From NCBI RefSeq assembly GCF_027563345.1, contig NZ_JAMKBK010000008.1: a DNA stretch of 64,000 nt. One strand, written 5' to 3'. The stretch is from Psychrobacillus psychrodurans (lineage in GTDB: Bacteria; Bacillota; Bacilli; Bacillales_A; Planococcaceae). The position numbers and the translations under genes were made by a program. How positions within the stretch are numbered: position 1 is the first letter of the stretch; each line of letters opens with the position of its first letter. Below the pieces are notes generated by a model. It was not told the origin of the DNA. It saw nothing but the letters and a program-made list of their open reading frames with translations, and did not search any database. Shown in pieces: positions 8,113 through 16,146 of the stretch.

Positions 8113-8140
8113 TGAAACTTTATTCAATATTTTGCGTATA
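8113..8140 (+). promoter_or_regulatory. Sigma-W-type (ECF) promoter
   Basis: TGAAAC (8113-8118), a 16-base spacer and CGTATA (8135-8140) match the sigma-W consensus (TGAAAC-N16-CGTA) exactly. Transcription would begin near 8147, with AAGGGG at 8161-8166 serving the ATG at 8174. Confidence 0.75.
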
Positions 8141-8173
8141 ACAGAAAAACAGTTTTTAGTAAGGGGTATGTAC

Positions 8174-8530
8174 ATGGATAATTTTGGTTTATTTTTTGCT
8201 GGTGGTATACCTATATTTGTTGGTGCTATATTTTTATTAGTATTTGGAATTATTATTTTCACGATTATTAAAAGTCTCTCCCAGTGGAATAAAAACAATA
8301 ACTCGCCTAAGTTATCTGTACCCGCTCAAGTAGTAACTAAACGCTCAAAAACGAGTGGTGGTGCAGGAGATAGCTCAGCTTCCACGTTCTACTATGTTAC
8401 TTTTCAATTTGATAGTGGCGATCGTTTAGAATTGCATCTTAGTGGCTCAGATTATGGGATGCTTGCAGAGGATGATCTTGGTGTATTAACCTTCCAAGGT
8501 ACTAGATATCATTCTTTTGAAAGAAAATAA
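8174..8530 (+). CDS. DUF2500 membrane-anchored protein
   Basis: A 118-residue protein with one N-terminal membrane helix (about 7-32, FFAGGIPIFVGAIFLLVFG..). After a short linker comes a small beta-rich domain (VPAQVVTKRSKT.., YYVTFQFDSGDRLELHLSG, GMLAEDDLGVLTFQGTRY), the DUF2500 pattern. Its function is not known. The start is ATG 8174, 7 bases after AAGGGG; an ATG at 8168 is too close to that site. The gene stands alone behind an exact sigma-W-type promoter and a strong terminator, so it is probably a cell-envelope stress gene (inference). Confidence 0.8.
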   Translation: MDNFGLFFAGGIPIFVGAIFLLVFGIIIFTIIKSLSQWNKNNNSPKLSVPAQVVTKRSKTSGGAGDSSASTFYYVTFQFDSGDRLELHLSGSDYGMLAEDDLGVLTFQGTRYHSFERK

Positions 8531-8564
8531 AAACGTGCATGCTCAATTTGAGCTGCACGTTTTT
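8531..8564. terminator. Bidirectional terminator between convergent genes
   Basis: AACGTGCA (8531-8538) pairs with TGCACGTT (8553-8560), with inner GCTC/GAGC pairing and T-runs on both strands. It ends the DUF2500 transcript and the convergent symporter transcript. Confidence 0.88.
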
Positions 8565-8598
8565 TGTGAGTGACTTGTATTTGTAATTGCGCTTCAAA

Positions 8599-9996
8599 TC
8601 ACCGATCCTCTTCACCCCAGCACTCCGTGTTCTTTAGACCAGGAATTGTTTTTGCATAAAACACCGGATTTTCTCCTTTTTTTCGTTGCTTCGTGTAATC
8701 ATTGAGCACATGGAATGCTGTTTTGCCAAGGAGCAGTATCACAGCAATATTCAGCATCGCCATTAGTCCCATGAATAGATCTGCTAAGTTCCAAACTAGT
8801 TGTACATGTGCAAGAGATCCGAACATGACCATTGCTAACACTAGCACGCGGTAACCAGTCATCCACCCCTTATGTGTATTGATAAATTCAATATTCGTCT
8901 CACCGTAATAATAATTCCCTATTATAGAACTGAAAGCAAAGAAGATAATAGCTATCGCTACGAAATATGGTGCCCAGCTTCCAACATGTTCTGCCAACGA
9001 ATTTTGCGTTAACACAATTCCATCACTTTCTCCTGTCTTATAGAGACCTGCCAGAATAATAATGAATGCAGTTGCCGAACATATGATAATCGTATCAAAA
9101 AATACTCCAAGACTTTGTACTAAGCCCTGTTTTGCTGGATGAGATATACTTGCCGTAGCTGCCGCATTTGGCACACTACCCATCCCAGCCTCATTGGAGA
9201 ATAACCCACGACGTACACCTTGCATGATTGCCGCACCCAAAGTGCCTCCTACTGCTTCTCGAAGACCAAACGCCTCCGTAAAGATCAAACTAAGTACTGT
9301 AGGTATTTCTGAGAAATTAGTCACCACAACGTATATGGCAACTATTAAGTAAAATATAGCCATTACTGGCACGATGATTTGAGTCACCTTAACAATTCTA
9401 TGTACACCACCAAAAATAATTGTTGCCGTTAGCAACACTAACAAAATCCCTATTACATACGGAGGAATACTAAATACTTCTCCTACGGAAGCTGATATCG
9501 TATTAGACTGAACCGCATTAAATATAAAACCAAAGCACAGTGTTAATAAAATACTAAATATAATAGCTAATTTACGAGTACCTAATGCTTTCTCCATATA
9601 ATACGCCGGTCCACCTCTAAAGGTATCTCCGTCCTTCACCTTATAAACTTGTGCAAGTGTACTTTCGATAAAAGCAGTTGCCATACCGATTACGGCAATT
9701 ACCCACATCCAAAAAACAGCCCCTGGGCCACCAACACCAATTGCAAGTGCTACACCAGTAATATTCCCAGTTCCAACACGTGAAGCTGTACTAATTGTAA
9801 AAGCTTGAAAAGGTGAAACTCCACCCTTCTCTTCTTTCTTTTCGACAATCAATCGAAACATCTCTCCAAACATACGAAATTGTACAAATTTCGTTCCAAT
9901 GGTAAAGTAAAGTCCCGCTATGATTAACAAGGCGATCAGTATATTACTCCATAGAACATTATTAACTGAGTCCACCATACTTCCAATCCATTCCAT
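8599..9996 (-). CDS. Alanine/glycine:cation symporter (AlsT/AgcS family)
   Basis: A 465-residue integral membrane protein with about 10-11 helices. It has the family signature near the N-terminus (SPFQAFTISTASRVGTGNITGVA) and the conserved GGPGAVFWMW and GVRRGLFSNEAGMGS segments. It imports alanine, glycine or glutamine with sodium. The length equals that of B. subtilis AlsT, but paralogues in this family differ in substrate, so the amino acid is not assigned. The start is ATG 9996 behind GGAGGAG. It is monocistronic, convergent with the DUF2500 gene and separated from the DsbA-like gene by that gene's terminator. Confidence 0.88.
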   Translation of the reverse strand: MEWIGSMVDSVNNVLWSNILIALLIIAGLYFTIGTKFVQFRMFGEMFRLIVEKKEEKGGVSPFQAFTISTASRVGTGNITGVALAIGVGGPGAVFWMWVIAVIGMATAFIESTLAQVYKVKDGDTFRGGPAYYMEKALGTRKLAIIFSILLTLCFGFIFNAVQSNTISASVGEVFSIPPYVIGILLVLLTATIIFGGVHRIVKVTQIIVPVMAIFYLIVAIYVVVTNFSEIPTVLSLIFTEAFGLREAVGGTLGAAIMQGVRRGLFSNEAGMGSVPNAAATASISHPAKQGLVQSLGVFFDTIIICSATAFIIILAGLYKTGESDGIVLTQNSLAEHVGSWAPYFVAIAIIFFAFSSIIGNYYYGETNIEFINTHKGWMTGYRVLVLAMVMFGSLAHVQLVWNLADLFMGLMAMLNIAVILLLGKTAFHVLNDYTKQRKKGENPVFYAKTIPGLKNTECWGEEDR

Positions 9997-10050
9997 AGTT
10001 TCTCCTCCAATTTTTTGTTAACTTTTTTTCTATACCCTTTTTTCCATAAG

Positions 10051-10080
10051 AAAAACCAATAGTGGATTCCCCTATTGGTT
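10051..10080 (-). terminator. Terminator of the DsbA-like gene
   Basis: AACCAATAG (10054-10062) pairs with CTATTGGTT (10072-10080); on the minus strand it is followed by a T-run. It lies 25 bases after the stop codon of the DsbA-like gene. Confidence 0.85.
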
Positions 10081-10105
10081 GAATTGGGCATCATTTTATT
10101 TTAGC

Positions 10106-10747
10106 CTACAATCCTTCTTCTTCCGCAACTTTTTGTAAAGCACCAACGAATGTTTCTGTTGGTTGAGCTCCTGAAATGGCATATTTGTCGTTTATAACAA
10201 AGAAAGGTACTCCCCGGACACCGATTTGCCCTGCTTTAGCAATGTCTATACGTACATCTGCTAAGTATTCCTTAGAGTTTAAGACTTTTTCTGCTTCTTC
10301 TCTTGATAGATCAAGCGATTCTATCAAATCAAGCAGTACATCATTATTTCCAATTTCTTTCCCCTCGATAAAGTATGCATGTAGCAATAACTCATTTGCT
10401 TCTCTTGCTTTACCTTGTGCAGATGCCCATTTTACTAATCGATGTGCATCTAAAGTATTGGCTGGCTTCATTGCTTCAAAATTATAATCTAGTCCTACAG
10501 TTTTTGCTTGCTCTACTACTCCAGCCGTCATCGTTTTCGCAGCTTCCACAGTAGAACCATATTTTTCTGCAAGCACTTCATACATAGTTCTATCTGATTG
10601 TTTTGGTGTATTTGGATCTAATTCAAAGCTTTTAAATTCTACCTGTGCTTGTGAAGTAAAACCAGCTTGTTCTAAAGCTTCCTCTAATCTTCTTTTACCA
10701 ATATAACAAAAAGGACATACAAAATCGGACCAAACTTCAATTTTCAT
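10106..10747 (-). CDS. DsbA-family oxidoreductase (FrnE/YwbO-like)
   Basis: A 213-residue cytosolic thioredoxin-fold protein. The N-terminus IEVWSDFVCPFCYIGKRR carries the CPFC motif (Cys11, Cys14), followed by a helical insertion and the C-terminal RGVPFFVINDKYAISGAQ with the cis-Pro loop. This is the FrnE/2-hydroxychromene-2-carboxylate isomerase-like branch, whose members act as thiol oxidoreductases; the physiological substrate is unknown. There is no signal peptide. The start is ATG 10747, 9 bases after AGAGGTG; GTG 10759 and two ATGs between overlap or crowd that ribosome site. Upstream lies the six-copy GCAAGTAA repeat array. Confidence 0.83.
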   Translation of the reverse strand: MKIEVWSDFVCPFCYIGKRRLEEALEQAGFTSQAQVEFKSFELDPNTPKQSDRTMYEVLAEKYGSTVEAAKTMTAGVVEQAKTVGLDYNFEAMKPANTLDAHRLVKWASAQGKAREANELLLHAYFIEGKEIGNNDVLLDLIESLDLSREEAEKVLNSKEYLADVRIDIAKAGQIGVRGVPFFVINDKYAISGAQPTETFVGALQKVAEEEGL

Positions 10748-10883
10748 TTTCATCATCACCTCTTCTACATTGTAATAGGATTAAATCTTGAATTCAAAAT
10801 TACTGCTTGTTGGCTTATATGTGAAAAAAACACAGTCTATTGATTGACAGAGGTACATTCATGTTGGATAAATATTCCGTTTC

Positions 10884-10995
10884 GCAAGTAAAACTCCTTC
10901 TTGAGCAAGTAATTAGCCATCCAGCGCAAGTAACCAAAGAGGAAAGCAAGTAATTTCTCCCTGAGCGCAAGTAAACGACATGTCAAAGCAAGTAA
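10884..10995. repeat. Six GCAAGTAA units with 21-bp period
   Basis: Exact GCAAGTAA occurs at 10884, 10905, 10926, 10946, 10967 and 10988, spacings 21, 21, 20, 21, 21. The 12-13 bases between copies are not conserved. It fills most of the 322-base gap between the DsbA-like gene start and the ppaC terminator. The rest of that gap (10748-10883) shows no gene, only the DsbA ribosome site. The period equals two helical turns. Compare the arrays at 25478 and 34508. Confidence 0.85.
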
Positions 10996-11034
10996 ATACT
11001 TTTAGAAATTAGAAGATGTCCGCATTCTGCATAG

Positions 11035-11061
11035 AAAAAACGATGCAATTTGCATCGTTTT
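11035..11061 (-). terminator. Terminator of ppaC
   Basis: CGATGCAA and TTGCATCG (11041-11057) form a compact hairpin with A/T runs on both sides. It starts 9 bases after the ppaC stop codon. Confidence 0.85.
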
Positions 11062-11069
11062 AGTATTTC

Positions 11070-11999
11070 TTAGTCAGCTAATGCTTCTGTTAAGGCAGGT
11101 ACTACTTGTTTTTTACGAGACACAACACCTTTTAGAAGTGCAGTATTGTTTTCAAACTTCACATTGAATGCTGCTTCAGCTTTTAATGCTAATTTCCCTA
11201 ATGCTAGTGCTACAGAGTCATTATTTAGAATATCTGTTACGACAAAGAAGAATAGATCCAATTCTTTTTCTTGGATTTCACGAGTGATTAGTTCCTCTAG
11301 TTCTGCTTGACGACTCATCACATCGTTGACATCAACCGCGTTCACTTGAGCGATGACTACCTTCGATTCACCCATACCAAACTCTTTTGCATCTAGTGTA
11401 AGTAGGTCCTCTAAGCTCTTATCGCTTAAATCTGCTCCTGCTTTTAACATTGCAAGTCCATACTTTTCTACATCCACTCCAGCAATTCCCTCTAGCTCTC
11501 TTGCAGCTACTATATCTTCCTCTGTGCAAGTAGGCGATTTAAAAAGTAATGTATCTGAAACAATAGCAGATAGCATTAATCCTGCTATATTTGCAGGTAC
11601 CTCTATGCTTTTTTCCTTATAGATTTTGTTTATAATAGTCGCTGTACAACCTACTGGCTCTGCACGGTAATATAGTGGATCGGCTGTTTCAAAGTTTGCA
11701 ATACGGTGATGATCGATTACTTCTGTTACTTGAACCTCTTCGATACCATCTGCACTTTGTTGTTTTTCATTGTGATCGACTAAAATAACTTTTTTTGCTT
11801 CTGTGGAGACGTTTTCTATTAATCTTGGTGCTTCAAAACCAAATTTTTCTAATGCGAAGATTGTTTCATTATTTAAATCGCCTAAACGGACTGCCTCCGC
11901 TTCTACACCAATCTGATTTTTTAAATGCGCATAAACGATAGCAGATGTAATTGTGTCTGTATCAGGGTTTTTATGTCCAAAAACGAGTACTTTTTCCAT
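11070..11999 (-). CDS. ppaC: Manganese-dependent inorganic pyrophosphatase
   Basis: A 309-residue cytosolic enzyme that hydrolyses pyrophosphate to two phosphates, pulling biosynthetic reactions forward. It is a family II (DHH) pyrophosphatase: GHKNPDTDT (8-16) supplies metal ligands, LVDHNE (about 73-78) and VIDHHRIANF (about 92-101) hold the DHH motif, and the C-terminal DHHA2 domain ends with the substrate-binding SRKKQV. The length matches the Bacillus enzyme (309). The start is ATG 11999 behind AGGAGG. It is monocistronic, with a terminator at 11035-11061. Confidence 0.96.
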   Translation of the reverse strand: MEKVLVFGHKNPDTDTITSAIVYAHLKNQIGVEAEAVRLGDLNNETIFALEKFGFEAPRLIENVSTEAKKVILVDHNEKQQSADGIEEVQVTEVIDHHRIANFETADPLYYRAEPVGCTATIINKIYKEKSIEVPANIAGLMLSAIVSDTLLFKSPTCTEEDIVAARELEGIAGVDVEKYGLAMLKAGADLSDKSLEDLLTLDAKEFGMGESKVVIAQVNAVDVNDVMSRQAELEELITREIQEKELDLFFFVVTDILNNDSVALALGKLALKAEAAFNVKFENNTALLKGVVSRKKQVVPALTEALAD

Positions 12000-12037
12000 G
12001 AATAATCCTCCTAAAATCTATTTCCGACTATATTTTA

Positions 12038-12487
12038 TCATACATCCTTAGCGTCATCGAAAAGTAATTCGGCTAATTTATGCTTTTGATGCAGAAAGTC
12101 TGCCAATGTATATCCATCTAGTACTTGTAGATAGGCATTCAGCGCTATACGAAGTGCTGCTCGTAATCCACAAACTGATGTAATAGCACAACTATTCGTT
12201 TGACAATCAAAGCATTCCACAAGATGAAAGTCGTCTTCAGTATGTCTTACAACTTGTCCTATATTTATAACTTCTGGTTCCATTGCTAAACGGATACCGC
12301 CGCCTCTTCCTCTAACTGTATCTATATAGCCAAGTTTCCCAAGCTCATGGGTCACTTTCATCAGATGATTTTTTGATATACCATATGCCTCCGATATAGC
12401 TTTAATTGTGGAAAGTTTATTTTTTTCCTGGGCTCCAAGGTATATTAACACGCGTAGTGAGAAATCTGTATACATAGTCATTCTCAT
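12038..12487 (-). CDS. nsrR: Nitric-oxide-sensing Rrf2 repressor NsrR
   Basis: A 149-residue winged-helix protein of the Rrf2 family. The HTH lies at about 10-65 (TDFSLRVLIYLGAQ.. SKNHLMKVTHELGKLGYIDTVRGRGGG). Cys92, Cys100 and Cys106 sit where the [4Fe-4S] ligands of NsrR do, with an extra Cys95. Nitric oxide destroys the cluster and lifts repression. It is divergent from hmp, the classical NsrR target, with a half-consensus NsrR site between them. ATG 12487 gives the same N-terminus length as B. subtilis NsrR (MKLTNYTDY). Confidence 0.92.
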   Translation of the reverse strand: MRMTMYTDFSLRVLIYLGAQEKNKLSTIKAISEAYGISKNHLMKVTHELGKLGYIDTVRGRGGGIRLAMEPEVINIGQVVRHTEDDFHLVECFDCQTNSCAITSVCGLRAALRIALNAYLQVLDGYTLADFLHQKHKLAELLFDDAKDV

Positions 12488-12558
12488 ATTTCCACCGCCA
12501 TTCTTCCATTATTATAACGATTTTGACAAGATTGTGGTATAAATGTGTCTGATTTATT

Positions 12559-12580
12559 AAAGATGTATTTTATATATTGC
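12559..12580 (+). promoter_or_regulatory. NsrR operator candidate for hmp
   Basis: ATGTATTTTATATATT at 12563-12578 is close to the reported Bacillus NsrR motif (ATRTATYTTAAATATAT, from memory). It lies 60-80 bp upstream of the hmp start codon. A TTGACA at 12523-12528 may be the hmp -35, but no good -10 is seen at the usual distance. Confidence 0.5.
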
Positions 12581-12640
12581 TTTTAAGGTTTTACAGGAGT
12601 ATATTGTGTTTGTAATCAAATGAAAAGGACGTGTGTATAT

Positions 12641-13828
12641 ATGTTATCTCAAAAAACAATCGACATCGTAAAATCTACAGCACCTGTTTTAGAAGTACAC
12701 GGTGTAGCTATTACCACTGCTTTTTACAAAAATATGTTCGAGGCTCATCCAGAACTATTAAATATATTTAATCACGCCAACCAAGCAAAAGGTCGTCAAC
12801 AAACTGCTCTAGCGAACACAGTTTATGCTGCTGCTGTTCACATCGATAATCTTGCAGCAATCATTCCGGTAGTAAAACAGATTGGTCAAAAACATGTTAG
12901 TTTAGGTATTAAACCAGAACATTATCCAATTGTTGGAGAACATTTACTTGGAGCTATTAAAGAAGTACTCGGTGATGCAGCAACAGATGATATTATTAAT
13001 GCCTGGGCAGAAGCATATGGGGTAATTGCGGATGCATTTATCGGCATTGAGGAAGAAATGTATACTGCTACTGAATCTAAACAAGGTGGTTGGAGATTCT
13101 TCAAGGACTTTGTTATTGCTGACAAAGTAAAAGAAAGCGATAATATCACTTCTTTCTATTTGAAACCTGCAGATGGTTCTATATTACCATCTTATGAACC
13201 CGGTCAATTTATCACGATCCGTGTAAGCATTCCAGGAGAAAAGTATTTGATGAATAGACAATATAGTTTATCAAAAGCAACGGACAGTGAATCTTTCCGT
13301 ATTTCTGTTAAAAAAGAGGATGAAAATAATCCGGAGGGTAAAGTATCTGTCCACCTTCATAATAATGTAAATATTGGAGACAAAGTAGAACTTACTGCTC
13401 CAGCAGGAGATTTCATTTTGGATCCATTAAAAACAACACCAGTAACATTCGTAAGTGGTGGTGTTGGAATCACACCGATGATGAGTATGTTCGAGACGAT
13501 TGCGAAAAACAATCCGAGTCGTTCTGTATCCTTTATCTATAGTGCCCGTAATGCAAACTTACATCCATTTGATAAAGATATTCGCTCTTTGATGGACAAC
13601 ATGGATGATGCAAAATATGTTGCGCTTTACTCTGAAAGTGGCGATGGCTTTATCACGAAAGATGTTCTAAAAGAACATGCTATTGTAAACGGCGATGTTT
13701 ATGTATGTGGTCCAGCAGGATTTATGGAAGCTATGATCAATCACTTATTAGAGCTAGGAGTTCCAAATGAAAATATTCATTTCGAATTCTTCGGACCGGC
13801 AATGCAATTAGAATTAGTACAAGCTTAA
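12641..13828 (+). CDS. hmp: Flavohaemoglobin, NO dioxygenase
   Basis: A 395-residue cytosolic enzyme that turns NO and O2 into nitrate using NADPH. The globin domain (1-140) has the distal Tyr29, proximal His85 and Tyr95 at the same numbers as E. coli Hmp. The FAD-binding domain has RQYSLS (about 207-212) and the NAD(P) domain has SGGVGITPMMSM and VCGPAGFM. The start is ATG 12641, preceded by AAAAGGAC; an upstream in-frame ATG at 12620 includes that ribosome site and would add seven atypical residues. It is regulated by the divergent nsrR and followed by a strong terminator. Confidence 0.96.
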   Translation: MLSQKTIDIVKSTAPVLEVHGVAITTAFYKNMFEAHPELLNIFNHANQAKGRQQTALANTVYAAAVHIDNLAAIIPVVKQIGQKHVSLGIKPEHYPIVGEHLLGAIKEVLGDAATDDIINAWAEAYGVIADAFIGIEEEMYTATESKQGGWRFFKDFVIADKVKESDNITSFYLKPADGSILPSYEPGQFITIRVSIPGEKYLMNRQYSLSKATDSESFRISVKKEDENNPEGKVSVHLHNNVNIGDKVELTAPAGDFILDPLKTTPVTFVSGGVGITPMMSMFETIAKNNPSRSVSFIYSARNANLHPFDKDIRSLMDNMDDAKYVALYSESGDGFITKDVLKEHAIVNGDVYVCGPAGFMEAMINHLLELGVPNENIHFEFFGPAMQLELVQA

Positions 13829-13840
13829 TAATTCCATGTT

Positions 13841-13873
13841 AAAGTGTTACTTCCATACGAAGTAACACTTTTT
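13841..13873 (+). terminator. Terminator of hmp
   Basis: AAAGTGTTACTTC (13841-13853) and GAAGTAACACTTT (13859-13871) pair over 13 bp around a CATAC loop, followed by T's. Confidence 0.92.
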
Positions 13874-13987
13874 CAATATAGGAACAATTTTACTAATAGA
13901 TAGATTTAAAGTTATGTTTACTTATCAACAATAATGTTATAATTAGGATATAATTCATACTTAAGTAGAAATGAGTGAACATGCCTA

Positions 13988-14788
13988 ATGCCCAAAAACT
14001 CCGAGAGCAAATACATACCGTTGGCTAACTTTTTTAAACAGTCCACTAACAAAGAAATTACATTAACATACACTGAAATTGAAGCAATTATTGGACATGT
14101 TCTTCCTAACGCTGCGTATTTAAGTAGTAGTTGGTGGAAAAAAACTAAGCCACCTGCGCTCCATTATTTTGCATGGACAGATTCCGGATATTCCGTAAAA
14201 AGCGTTGATCTTGGAAAAGCAGTTCATTTTCACAGTGTTTTGCATGAGACAGATGAACGGACATCTGATGATAAGAACACTCAGGACATTCTTATTATTC
14301 GCGAGGCAGATTTAGAAGATGCTCGTCCCTTTATTAATTTACAGGAAACTATTTTTGCAGAAACAGATTTTATGTTATTCGGAAAATCTGATCGACAATT
14401 AACGGTTCAAAGTATCCGTAAAAGCTTGAATACTTGGAAAACTTCACCGAACTCTATTCTACTTTTAGCTATTATGAACGGACAATACGCAGGCTACGTA
14501 CAGTTTATAGGAGGTCCAGCTCCACGTGCTGTACATCGAGCATCTGTGGTTATTGGGGTCAAACAAGCCTTTTCTAAGAAAGGAATTGCTTCTTCTCTAA
14601 TGCTTCAAGGTGAAAAATGGGCAAAAGAATCTGGCATTTCAAAGCTAGAACTTACTGTTATTAAAGAAAATATCAATGCCCAAAAACTCTATAAAAAGCT
14701 TGGTTTTGAATTAGAGGGTACACGAAAAAACGCATTAATCATACATGATCAATTTGTAGATGAATACTATATGGGAAAACAAATTTAA
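13988..14788 (+). CDS. GNAT acetyltransferase with extra N-terminal domain
   Basis: A 266-residue protein. The C-terminal part (about 100-265) is a GNAT domain: an IREADLEDA start, the acetyl-CoA loop around KKGIASSLMLQ (motif A) and the NAQKLYKKLGFELEG motif B. The first 90 residues form a separate small domain (YIPLANFFKQST, LTYTEIEAIIGHVLPNAA, SWWKK, SGYSVKSVDLGKAVHF). It resembles a stand-alone domain of unknown function in many bacteria (DUF7662-like, from memory). The acceptor is unknown. The ribosome site is weak. The first 15 bases around the start codon (13987-14001) recur exactly in motif B (14675-14689). Confidence 0.75.
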   Translation: MPKNSESKYIPLANFFKQSTNKEITLTYTEIEAIIGHVLPNAAYLSSSWWKKTKPPALHYFAWTDSGYSVKSVDLGKAVHFHSVLHETDERTSDDKNTQDILIIREADLEDARPFINLQETIFAETDFMLFGKSDRQLTVQSIRKSLNTWKTSPNSILLLAIMNGQYAGYVQFIGGPAPRAVHRASVVIGVKQAFSKKGIASSLMLQGEKWAKESGISKLELTVIKENINAQKLYKKLGFELEGTRKNALIIHDQFVDEYYMGKQI

Positions 14789-14809
14789 AATCGTTTTAAC
14801 ATATTCCTA

Positions 14810-14845
14810 AAGAGGCTTCCAAAAATTTAATTTTGGAAGTCTCTT
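14810..14845 (+). terminator. Hairpin after the GNAT gene
   Basis: A 15-base arm beginning AAGAGGCTTCC (14810-14824) pairs with TTTTGGAAGTCTCTT (14831-14845) with one G-T pair. The T-rich tail is weak, so it is a probable but not ideal terminator. Confidence 0.6.
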
Positions 14846-14962
14846 AATTTGAAGAAAGTTAAAATTGTATGCACTTGATATCCAGTATGTTTTGCCTATC
14901 TTTTCCTGTGAAAAGGAATTTGTAGCATTATGTCGAATTGTTAAATAGATGGGGTGAATATA

Positions 14963-16093
14963 TTGGAGTTTAAAATAAATAAGGTTTGTTTTACCAAAGC
15001 AATTTCAGATGTTAGTAAAGTGGTATCAACGAAGGTGCTTTTACCAGTGTTATCAGGTATTAAGATAGTGGTTAATAGTGATCATTTAATCCTAAGTGGA
15101 AGTAATTCTGAAATAGCTATAGAAAGAGTTATTCCATTAACATTGAATAACAATATAGTATTAGATGTTATTGAAACAGGTAGCGTTGTGTTATCAGCAA
15201 AACATTTAAGTGAGATTGTAAAAAAGTTACCCGGTGATATTCATATTAAAATGTTGGAGAAACAATTGGTAACTATACAATCGGAAGAAATCACAATACA
15301 TTTAAATGGTTTCAGTTCTGAAGAATACCCTACTCTTCCAGACATCGATTTATCAAAACACATTAGCATACCGAGTAATAAACTGTTAGAAATTATAGAA
15401 CAAACTATGTTTGCTGTTTCTAAAAATATTTCGAGACCAGTATTGACAGGTATCAATATTACATTATCCTCAAACGAAATTTCATTTATCGCTACTAACT
15501 CACAACGTCTAGCTTCAAGAAAATATTCATTAGTATCCGACTTTGAAGAATCATTTACTATCTCTGAAAAAAGTTTGCGTGAGCTTTCTAAGTTAATTAA
15601 AAATGAAATTCATCTGATTACTATTTATTTTTCGGGAAAGTATATTGTATTTAAATCTGATGATCTAACACTTTTTTCAAGCCTTATCGAAGGTAGTTAT
15701 CCGAACACATCGAGATTGTTCCCAAAAGATGCTAAAACGATTATCACTTTAAACACAAAACAGTTTTTACAGGGTATCGATAGAGCCTGTCTTTTTGCAA
15801 ATGAATGGAGAAATAACAACGTGCATCTAGAAATAGAAAATAAAACTAAAATTAAAATTTCATCATACTTTTCTGAGATAGGTTTAATAGAAGAAACACA
15901 ACCTATTAAAGAAATCACCGGCGAGACAAATTTAAAGATTTCACTTGATGCAAGCTTTTTAATGGACGCTTTAACAGCTATCAAAGAAGAAGAAATAAAA
16001 TTGAGTTTTAGTGGTTCAATGGGTCCTATTTTAATCGAACCAATCAACAATCCTTCTTATATCCAACTAATTTCACAAGTCCGCGCAAACTAA
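14963..16093 (+). CDS. DNA polymerase III beta-clamp paralogue (second dnaN)
   Basis: A 376-residue sliding-clamp protein. The N-terminus aligns with the canonical clamp (EFKINKVCFTKAISDVSKVV.. LLPVLSGIKI), domain 2 starts near ISRPVLTGINI, and domain 3 carries ATNSQRLASRK and EGSYPNTSRLFP. The C-terminus reads YIQLISQVRAN where housekeeping clamps end in the LILPVR type. The start is TTG 14963, 6 bases after GGGGTG; the upstream GTG 14954 lies inside that ribosome site. A TTGATA-N16-TATCTT promoter candidate is at 14875-14902. No dnaA, recF or gyr neighbours are present, so this is not the origin copy. B. cereus-group genomes also carry two clamps. Its role may be in repair or a specialised polymerase (inference). 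Confidence 0.88.
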   Translation: MEFKINKVCFTKAISDVSKVVSTKVLLPVLSGIKIVVNSDHLILSGSNSEIAIERVIPLTLNNNIVLDVIETGSVVLSAKHLSEIVKKLPGDIHIKMLEKQLVTIQSEEITIHLNGFSSEEYPTLPDIDLSKHISIPSNKLLEIIEQTMFAVSKNISRPVLTGINITLSSNEISFIATNSQRLASRKYSLVSDFEESFTISEKSLRELSKLIKNEIHLITIYFSGKYIVFKSDDLTLFSSLIEGSYPNTSRLFPKDAKTIITLNTKQFLQGIDRACLFANEWRNNNVHLEIENKTKIKISSYFSEIGLIEETQPIKEITGETNLKISLDASFLMDALTAIKEEEIKLSFSGSMGPILIEPINNPSYIQLISQVRAN

Positions 16094-16109
16094 TATTTCT
16101 CATAATAAA

Positions 16110-16146
16110 AACCAGAGGCGACCTATTTTTTAGGCCATCTCTGGTT
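16110..16146. terminator. Bidirectional terminator between clamp and glycosylase genes
   Basis: AACCAGAG (16110-16117) pairs with CTCTGGTT (16139-16146), with inner GGCC/GGTC pairing. The stem overlaps the stop codon of the convergent glycosylase gene. Confidence 0.75.
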
